This document shows positions 22,196 through 64,000 of a DNA stretch of 64,000 nt, in pieces. Position 1 is the stretch's first letter; the number at the start of each line of letters is the position of its first letter. A program made the translations under genes and the position numbers. Under the pieces are notes generated by a model. The model saw only the letters and a program-made list of their open reading frames with translations. It was not told the origin of the DNA and did no database searches. This DNA is from Mesostigma viride (Eukaryota; Streptophyta; Mesostigmatophyceae; Mesostigmatales; Mesostigmataceae). The stretch lies in assembly GCA_009746045.1 (NCBI GenBank), contig RPFO01000310.1:1312234-1376233 (forward strand). The letters run 5' to 3'.

Positions 22196-23515
22196 TGCGA
22201 CTTACTTGCTCGCGCTCGCGTCCCCACTCCCCTGATTACCGTCATCCGCACGCTGTATGAGGGGTCGACCACTTCGGTGCGCACTCAACACGGCATTACC
22301 CGGCCGCCATGCCCACTGCAGACCGGCGTCTGGCAGGGTTGCGTCCTGTCGCCGTACCTGTTTATTATTGTAGTGGATTATAATGTTATGCGCCAGGCAC
22401 GTGCTCGCTTTGCTAGCATCGCAGGCCGTGCCCCTGGCCTAGCGATCACGAACGAGCTTGGGGAAGGGGGGCCGACTAACAAGCAGAATTTACTAGCTGA
22501 CCTCATTTATGCTGACGACATCACGCTCATCGAGAAGCCGGAGTCTGCCCAACTTTGGCTGGACTGCCTGGCGCTCGAGGCTCGGGCGGTTGGTCTAGAA
22601 ATCAGCCCCAAAACGGAAGCCCTGGCCCTCGGCATGGCAGGGCCCCCACCCGGCACTCCGCCTCTTAGACGACACCGAGGTCAACTACCCTCCTTCAGGC
22701 CGCTTCAAGCTGCTCGGCAGTTGGCTTCCCGACTGCGAGGACGACATGACGACACGGATCGGCATGGCGTGGGCGCACCTCCATGACCACCGCCGCTGGT
22801 GGAGTAACCCCGCCCTACCCCGGATCGTCAATTAAGCGTGACCTCTTCAAGGTACGTCGTCATTCTGACGATCCTGACCTACGGCGCCGAGACGTGGACA
22901 CAGATGCAGGAGCTGGAGCAACGACTCGACGGCGCCGTCACCAAGATGCTGCGCAAGGCCCTTAACATCCCCTTTGGTTTGCACATTAGTAATGAGGATT
23001 TGTACGCTGATTTGCCCTATGTTTCCCACATTATTAGGCACAGGCGCCTGGGCCTAGCCGGGCACCTGGCCCGCACAGATCAGGTAGATACATCAGATAG
23101 ACTAGCTGGCACCAAGCCCGCCCAGCCTGGGCGATATGTCCTCACCTGGCGTGCCCCCGGCCGCGCGCGGCAGGGCCGCCACCCGTGGACTTTTCGTGAT
23201 AGACTCGGCATGGACATGTGCTACACTAGACGTGACGGGCTCACCCCCCGGCAACCTCCTGGTTTGTCTGTAATATGGAGGCAGATGGTGCGCAAGGATA
23301 GATGGCAAGTCGTGATGAAGGAGACCACCCCCAAGCCTGTGGGGGCTCTGCGTGTGACCAAGTATGGCATTCATAGCGATTCGGGCCGCGGTGCCCACAC
23401 CCCTGTAACTAGGACCTAGATAGCTTATACCATCCATTCCATCCCATGTTCCCCTCCCACTGAGGACTTAAGCTCACGTGACGCAGTCACGTGTCTATTA
23501 ATGCGACTTACTTGC
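22196..23515 (+). mobile_element. LINE family A, 5'-truncated copy with 15-bp TSD
   Basis: 'atgcgacttacttgc' flanks the copy at 22196-22210 and 23501-23515. Between them lies ORF2 from the end of RT motif A to the stop plus 3' UTR, more than 95 percent identical by eye to 3790-5095. It includes motif B (VWQGCVLSP), YADD near 22508 and RRLGLAGHLAR. It differs from the main copy by small insertions: three bases near 22382, ATTA near 22834 and ACGT or GTAC near 22853. These shift the frame, so it is dead. It ends precisely at 'acgtgtctatta'. Confidence 0.8.
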
Positions 23516-25317
23516 AAAGATTCGTATTTGGTTGCAACAGCTGAGGTTAGCTGGGGACCTGTAGGGTCGGCTGGTTGCTTAACACGTCGTCTGTAGCCAC
23601 ACCTATTTTTAGGACTGAGTTCAACTCAGTCCTAAATTTAGGACTGAGATTTGGGGTTTCGTATAAAATTTGCCCCGATCGGAAGGTTTGTCAAAAAAAT
23701 TCCCTCAAAATTTATTCAAATACTACGTGAAAAGATCTTTCTTGGACATATTTTTGCGATTTTTTTGGATTTGGTATGAGCGGCTAAATGTACGGTCAAA
23801 GAACAGGTGGTAAGGGTACTTTTCCACGTGAAACGTGAGTTCCGGAAATGCACGACCTAGCCATGGCGGCTTGCGCCCATGTATGCAGTTTACGTTTTCC
23901 GACGATATAGCTGGCCAAACTCAGGAAATAGATTTTATATATCATAGAGATGATACAAGTCAATTTTCAGCTCGCGGGGATGCGATTTACTAGGTGTCGG
24001 CACCGTTCTTGCTGGAAAAAGCTGCGATCAGGCAGGCCGACGGAATTGATTACTACAACTGCTTTCCGGCGAAATTCGAAGGATTTATAGGTATCTTTCT
24101 ACCTTTTATCATGCATTGTCATAGAATTGACTTAGTGGCAGTATAGATTTGATGATTTCGACCACTCTGTCACGTCATGGTGTGTGTGCCTCAAAGTGCC
24201 ACTTTTGCGGGCACCGCCTGGGCCAAGGTAACGCCAGCCATGCAAGGTAAAGCCGGAATATCGTTGTCTCATCATTTCTTGATGTTCTTACATGAGTTTA
24301 AGCTTGCGAGGTGTTGCCAGTTTTGAGTCTTGATGCTCTTTCTTGACCGTTGCCTGCCCCTCTCCAAAACCCCCTTTTTAGATGATGTTGCCAGGCATTT
24401 GCCTTGCCCTGGTGTAGTTGTGCAGGTTTTTAGGCGCTGTATGGGTTTAAACACCTTCATAGATGTTAGTTCTTCTTTTGCAACGTTCATACTGCATAAT
24501 TGTGTGGCCATGGGCCTCGTCAAGGGTGCTTTCAAGCTTATATGGGTGAGTGAAAGATCTTGGTGGTAAACCACTGTCATCATGTGCCAGCAAGTATGTT
24601 GGCCATGCCATGGCAAGGCAAAACAGTTTTATCCATGTCCATTCTTGTTAGAGACACTTGAAATATGCTTAACCTGCCCAATACATTGGTGGTTAACACA
24701 CAAAAAAAAACCTTTCGTGGGTAGGTATCCAAACCCATTCCCTACGTGCTTGCATAGGCTCTCACACATTATAAGGTATAATATAACTGCAATATGATGA
24801 TGCAAGCATGTTGTCCTATTATGCTGGAAGGGAAATGAGTTGATTGGCATGGTTGGTGGCCACAGTGGTGTGTGGTACGACCGCACTCCCATGCTAGCAT
24901 TTTGTTACCAAGGCCCAGTCCTATTTATAGGACTGGCAGTGTTTTGCATGTTTCAGGCAGTGCCAGTGGCCGAATTGAGTCCAGTTTTTTTCCACAGTTC
25001 AAGAACTCTAATATCTACATGCCTATGATTTTTAATAGTGAATATGGATTTTATTGGATTTTACACACTCGTGCTTCCACAGAAAATTCCAAAATCGCGA
25101 GTAAGGGTTGAGAGTCATGTATAATTTTACACGATTTGGTCAACATATGATTTTTTAAGCACATGCCCAAGCATTAGCATGATATTGAGTGCTATGATGC
25201 ATATCAAACATATGGGGTACCCCCCTACCCTTACCGCCACATGATCTCAAAGATGGTATACTCAGTCCTATTTTTAGGACTGAGTTTCTACAGGGGACGT
25301 GTTAACGAATCTTTGAC
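23515..25317. mobile_element. Inverted-repeat element with repeated palindromes
   Basis: 'caaagattcg' (23515-23524) is inverted at 25306-25315, followed inward by ttaacacgtc, ctgtag and aactcagtccta blocks that also match in inverted order. The left side carries a roughly 60-bp extra segment. Near-perfect palindromes built on CTCAGTCCTA/TAGGACTGAG lie at 23608-23636, 23625-23648 and 25261-25284, and a related one at 24915-24936. There is no transposase. The interior 24330-24480 resembles the reverse complement of 26460-26600 in the next element. The outer boundary and TSD are uncertain. Confidence 0.5.
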
Positions 25318-25543
25318 TGATTTGGGTTCTTTAGTGAGTCGTGATTAGTTATTGTACGTATTGGTGGATTCGGACCGGCCCAAGGGTTCGATGGGCGAGT
25401 ATTATGTTTGTCAGTCTTAATTGGGAACCTTGTACAACTATACCTGTACGGTTAACGCACTAGCCTGGGGGTGCGTGGCCAAGTTGTTTGTAGTGGCGTT
25501 TTCAGCACTGTTCAGGCCGGCGTGTGACGCATGCCGGTGTTAC
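25318..25543. other. Unassigned spacer between two DNA elements
   Basis: About 226 bp with no open frame or repeat that I recognise. Confidence 0.4.
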
Positions 25544-27341
25544 TTAACCCGTGTTTTTTAAATTAGAACGCGATATATCGCGTTGTAAGCTTTTTTTAGA
25601 ACGCGTATAGCACCTAAGGAAAATTTGTTTTTCATGGTCATGTATATACTTTCCTGAAAGCCCATAAATCAAAGGATGTTTTGAGCTACTCAGACCTACA
25701 AAATGCTAGTTCATTAGAGAGATACACTGGTTTGAATACAGGGGGGTCTGACCATGACCGCGATTTCTTGACCCTAGGTCACAAGTCATGTGCTTATTCA
25801 CAAATGGTTCATGAAAAAAATCTGGCTTCTTGCACGAGCTATGGGCAACATATGCAGGCTTTGTGAAACAAAACTCTGGCCCATTGGGCCACTGGAGCTA
25901 TTTTTCATTAGCATCACAATTACAACGCAGCACAACGCAGTGGGAAAAATGAGAGCCCTTCACAACATGACGCAACGACACGATGCCCCATAACCGGGGC
26001 ATCGTGTCAACAACACACGAGCCCCATAAACGGGGCCATAGTGAGCTTGGTTGGAGGGTCAAAACGTTGAAAATAGGTGTTGTATAAGTTATACTGCATC
26101 AAACATGCATCAAACATCATGACTGGATGACCTAATATGACTGAATCAGGCAGCCATAGCCAAAGCATCATCCACTCTCACAACGTGTTGAGCACATGCC
26201 TCGTGGGAACGGAGGTGCTGGGTTTTCATTCCATAACGCGTGCAATACTGAAAGAAAGAGGCACGTGTAATGCAAGGCTTGGATAGGTTGAGTGATCCAT
26301 GAGCTTACATTCAGGCAAAGATGACGTTGGAATGCAATGATGCTAGCAAATGGTGGCAAGATGCTAACAACACATGATTATACACCATGATTATGGGCAC
26401 CTAGGTGATCTTCTTGCACAATCAACGCAGTATAAACCGGCATCAACATCCAATCCTCACGATATGTGCATGCACGGCTTGACGACGTATACAGCACCTA
26501 AATACTGCACAACTGCAACCTGCTATGGCTGACATGCAAGCAACGTCGAGTAGGATGGCGGTCTTAGAGAGGCTGGGCAGAGGTCGGTAGAAATAGGTGG
26601 AAAACTGGCAGAAACTAGGTAGAAACACGATATACTTACGCCTGCAAGCACTATTGAGCCGGTGGCAGAGGCCATTTCCAGGAAAATACAGCATACCGTA
26701 GCAATAGCCACGGTCACGCCTTACGCTATTTGCAGGCACCATCATGCCCGGAGCTACCCAATTAAAGTCTGCTCAAATCTCGGTTTAGCCGAGAGTCCGG
26801 GCGTTCGGAATGAATAAACATGTGTTAAGAAGTCGAAACACCATGGAAATACCAAGCATGGTGCCGCAGCAGACCCGAGTCTTGACGTAATAATATGTAT
26901 GCCGGTTTCCAGGGTTTCCGCATGAAAGTTGGGTGAGAAATTGGAGAAAACTACGTTTCCTTTGCCCCAGTACCTCAACAAACTCGTAGAAACCTAATTA
27001 TCAACCTTTGAACGCATCATCATGGTCGTGCCACCCAACAGCCACTGAAATTCGCGCGAAAACTGGCGAGATCTACCTGCCGCCATCGCCGTCGTCTTCA
27101 CCTTCGTCCCGCGAAAATGCCTGATTTCAGTGGTACATATTTGTTTGCAGCTGTCACAAAAAAAATACCAAAAATACCAGGATTTTATCTTGAATTCTAT
27201 GAGATGTTTCTGACCTATGTTGAAAGTTTCAGACCAAAAATCGCATGTTTAATAGGTTTGCCACGTGTCAGATTACAACGCGATACATCGCGTTCTAACC
27301 CTACAACGCGATGTATCGCGTTGTAAAAAAACACGGGTTAA
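25544..27341. mobile_element. TTAA-bounded non-autonomous DNA transposon 2
   Basis: The left end TTAACCCGTGTTTTTTA (25544-25560) is inverted at the right end (27325-27341). The TTAACCC start is the usual piggyBac terminal motif. Subterminal palindromes aacgcgatatatcgcgtt (25567-25584), and close variants at 27277-27294 and 27305-27322, are likely transposase-binding sites. At 1.8 kb it lacks any transposase frame. A 13-bp perfect hairpin (gacacgatgcccc, 25977-25989 with 25996-26008) sits in the interior. Confidence 0.72.
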
Positions 27342-27713
27342 TTTATGTAGGATGATGTCAGCTTGTGTGTTGGCGGACCATGCCTTAAGCAAGCTAGGCA
27401 GGCAGTGATCCGCAATTGTTTCTTTCCCCTCCCTCCCACCCTGGAGGCTTCTTGCTTCCGTGTGCGGATTGAGAAACCTTAAGGCCACTGTTAACTGCTG
27501 CATTTGTGGCAGGGCTCCACTTATTGTATTCAATCAAATGCTGGTCTTCTTGGGAGCTTAGTGATCATTTACACCATTAATGTATGCGTGACCCACTCAT
27601 TGGCGTATATGACACACGACTTTTAACTTGCACGATGAGCGACCGTTGATGAGAATATTCTTTAAGAATACAATGATGACACACCGAGCACAATGATAGC
27701 ACCGGCGTGGCAG
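27342..27713 (-). other. 3' flank / probable 3' UTR of the kinase gene
   Basis: On the minus strand a TGTAA (27573-27569), the typical green-algal poly(A) signal, lies about 140 bases after the stop. No other gene is visible before the transposon boundary at 27341. Confidence 0.45.
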
Positions 27714-41306
<13,593 letters not shown>

Positions 41307-44252
41307 TCGCAACGACGTGGATGTGGCATTGGCTAACCGAATGCCAACTTAGCAATACTGGCGGAATCCTCCTGCGGAAGAAGTCCACAATTTTAGACTA
41401 CGGGGGCCGCCAGGCCAGCAAAAGTTATGGCAAATCGCTGCTGTTTGCAACATGAAAGTACTAGGCGTCGTATCTAGTGATGGACGTTCGTTATTGACTT
41501 CCAAACTACCTACGAGATGCACTCGGTCAAAAACCTAGCTCGTCTTCATAAGCCAGCTATCCCACTGCAACCACGGCAGGCATTTTCTGCCGGTAATGCT
41601 GCTTACTGCCGTTGCATATACGATGTTTAATTGCACGGGTGCTGCCCGGCGTGCAACGAATGTACGTTACACCACGATGGAGCGATTTTCGCAAACGCTA
41701 ACCTCTCACCTCACCCGTGAGGTTCGACTAGAACTAAGCTTCGCATGGGTGCAATCTTTCCGGGAAGGTCCCAATCTGGCCGCATTGGCGAACATGTTAT
41801 CCTTCCATACCCTAAGGAAACCACGTTGCCACAAATTATTGTTATCACGGGCGAGGCAAACCACAAAACTGGTTCGCGTTCGATTTTTCCACCAACGCTC
41901 GTTACGCTGCCCGTACACTGTATGCTTTTTATTTTGTGACCGTGGCCTTTTCTTACGTCTTTCAGCCGTCGTGCCCTTGGGCCGTCAGGGTTTCAATTGG
42001 TTTCAGCGCGAGTGCCAGCTACTACTGTATGTCTAACGGCTCTCCACGGCGGCAGCAACTTGGTGACCTTACAAGTTACAACAGAGCTTACATAACTTGA
42101 CGCGGATCTTGCAACTCTACCTAGAATTAAATGTCGTAGCCTGGCACCATAGTACAGTATATGAGTGGTATCTATCAATAATTAACGTGGGCAGGACGTG
42201 GGTTGTATATTTCACACGTATTATAACAGCTGTCCATTTTCACGAACCTTTTCCGCACTAGCTCGTAATTTTTCCAGTCTCCTCGCGGCGCGTTCCTATA
42301 GTACGGCAGGGCTTAGGGACCAACTTGGCAGCAAACACGGCGGCGGTACGCGCGCCATTTGGCAACATCCGGAAAGATTGGTACCTTGCCCGTTGGTGCA
42401 AAATGAATCCCGGTTCGTTGGTATTGCTACGGTATGTCCTCATAGCACCGACGCTTTGGTACGGCCGAATCGGGATGATGTGTCCGCCGCGCCAGACTGA
42501 ATAGTGTCAAATTACTTGCAAGTGTAAGATTACTAGAGAAGCCGGAGGCGAGTTGTTCAGTTCAGTTCAGTGGTAGCATTTACGCCAGTATCCGCGAAGT
42601 AGGCCTGCTAACCAACCTGGTCAGACGGCCTTTACTGCAGGGCCAATCGCAGGGTCGGACCCCTTGACGATGCACTCGTGTATATTTTTATTGTCACGGT
42701 AATGGCTGGCCATGGCGTGCAGTTTGCCTGGGCCCATACAACTGAAAGCGATGCCCGACACAACAGTTTCGAGTGTATCCTGTAATGGCTACGACCAGGA
42801 TTCACCGGAAAGATCGTGGATGATGCCGTTCAAGTAAACGGTTTCCGTGGTGGTGGTGGTAATATCCAAGGGAAAGCCCTTTGGATGGCCACCACCACCG
42901 TCAGGCCGAGGGGTCTACTAACGCATGGCGACCCTACTAATAGATAGATATTCTTAATTTTCATATATATTTGCATTGCCTAGTCGAGAATGGGGGGATG
43001 TGTCGTCAGCAAGCATGAGGTGCTCGGGCAAGGTAAGCCTGATTCGCTCGCCCAGTTTTGCCATTCATAGCATGTGAGGCAGCACGTATCTTGCCCTCGT
43101 GTGAAAGTATCGATCTCGATTTTATAGCAGAAGCCTGACGTCATTAAATTCACCCCCATCTAGTTATTTCTAAGAGCGCTTAGATGCGTTAATGTGATTT
43201 CAAGAGCTGGTTTGCCTGTGATGCGGAATGACGGCAGGATATTCTTTGGATGTTAGCGCGAGCTTGTATCATAGGCACGTGGATAAGGAACGCACGTTGT
43301 TGATATTTCACAGATTTGTAATGGGCTATCTCGTAATTATGATTCCGTTTGCACCGACCTTTTCCAAGGAGGTGCGTAGCGTAGTGTCCCCATACATGCT
43401 GCGCACAACCTTTTTGGCAACCGCTGAGGGTGCAGCACACTTCCAGCGATAGTACTAAAGTGCTGGTTCAAATCACCCAGTGGGCGATGCTAGGGCCCTG
43501 AAATACCAAAGCATGCTCTCCCATGCACTACTGCAGATGCCTGTGCAGCTATGAACAGTATTTATTCTACCAAATGCGTTACTATCCAAACCGACGCTAG
43601 TCATCACCCTGCCTGGACCAGCTGGTCATCAATGACGCGCTTTCCCGGTCGGAGTAATGCGCTTTTATCTGTATCGTCGACAAAGTCGTGGTACTGCTTT
43701 TTTTACCCATTCTGCTCTTTTTGTCTCACCGCACGATTATCTGTAGGAAGTAACCCAATCTTGTGCCTTCACACCGTCCCGATTTCCTGCAGTTCAATGC
43801 ACAATGGTGGTGACGAATGCCATAAGGACCATTCCAACCCTGACATACTTGCAACTGTGGTCTCCAATAGTGGCGTCTGCATAACAGCCCGCCCGTCTGC
43901 ATTGTGCTGTTACAGGCGCAGGCTGTGGGGAATCGTGAAAGTGATCCCTGTCATTGTCCACTACTATTCCCTGAGGCCTTGTTTGGACAAACACCAACCC
44001 TGGATAATCATCCTTACATATTTCCATGCACACCACAAAAAGCCCATTGAAACTCACACCGCGTCCACCTCCACGTTGCATTTCCTCTTTGACCTAGCAT
44101 CATATTATATTTTGAAGGCTAAGTTATTATTAATAGCATCATCACTTAGCACTCCCATTCTCGCCTGCGCATTACACCTACTCACCCTCATACCAATGAG
44201 CCCTCGCCTGCTCTGGTTTGCCCTACTAACCCCCCCCCCCCACCCCGCCCCC
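41307..44252. other. Divergent intergenic region between the two genes
   Basis: About 2.9 kb between two opposed start codons; it must hold the 5' UTRs and promoters of both genes. I see no defined TATA box, and no transposon ends. A two-stage inverted repeat lies at 42848-42899. Open frames here (for example 41596-42036) lack protein-like composition. A further 5' exon of either gene could hide here. Confidence 0.5.
42848..42899. repeat. Nested hairpin
   Basis: gtggtggtggt pairs with accaccacc at the outside, and atccaaggg with gccctttggat inside around an AAA loop. It is a roughly 50-base near-palindrome in the divergent intergenic region. Confidence 0.5.

Positions 44253-64000
<19,748 letters not shown>

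Noticed and set aside
41596-42036. 146-codon plus-strand frame in the divergent intergenic region
   Set aside because: No domain, no hydrophobic pattern, and composition unlike the neighbouring exons; likely chance.

Overview
The window is nuclear DNA from a eukaryote, most likely a green alga (chlorophyte or related). The evidence is GC-rich coding exons split by many GT-AG introns, a plant/algal-style MEKK/ANP-like MAP3K, TGTAA motifs (the usual green-algal poly(A) signal) near several 3' ends, and two very different non-LTR retrotransposon families. I cannot name the species. No bacterial operon, rRNA, intact tRNA or CRISPR array was seen.

Region 1 (1-13.5 kb) is a graveyard of one APE-type LINE family. 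It holds a nearly complete but frameshifted ORF2 (endonuclease, RT and C-terminal domain, about 1.37-4.97 kb), 3' fragments, and two degenerate copies in opposite orientations. Each of these has an L1-like ORF1 flanked by a shared direct repeat. Region 2 (13.6-19.95 kb) is a head-to-tail and inverted cluster of 5'-truncated copies of a second LINE family, which carries a C-terminal zinc-knuckle plus restriction-like endonuclease. The junctions lie in (AT)n tails. Region 3 (20.2-27.35 kb) holds two TTAA-bounded DNA transposons, a third inverted-repeat element with repeated palindromes, and a 5'-truncated LINE copy with a clean 15-bp target-site duplication.

Region 4 (27.7-41.3 kb, minus strand) is an eight-exon MAP3K gene whose model encodes about 2,780 residues. 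The kinase core is complete, and it is followed by an exceptionally long low-complexity tail. Region 5 (44.25 kb to the window end, plus strand) is a divergently transcribed gene of about 19 exons. It encodes a large coiled-coil protein with repeated QT motifs and a non-coiled helical C-terminal part, and it runs off the window. The two starts are about 2.9 kb apart.

The most unusual signal is that many exon-intron boundaries of both genes recur as diverged partial copies ('exon echoes') in the adjacent intron. They often keep an AG before and a GT after a short stretch that still reads like the parent exon. I found eight such boundaries, plus 45-bp, 57-bp and 83-bp minisatellites. A second theme is recent retrotransposition: a near-identical inverted pair of the second LINE family, and tandem copies that appear to have inserted into each other's tails.
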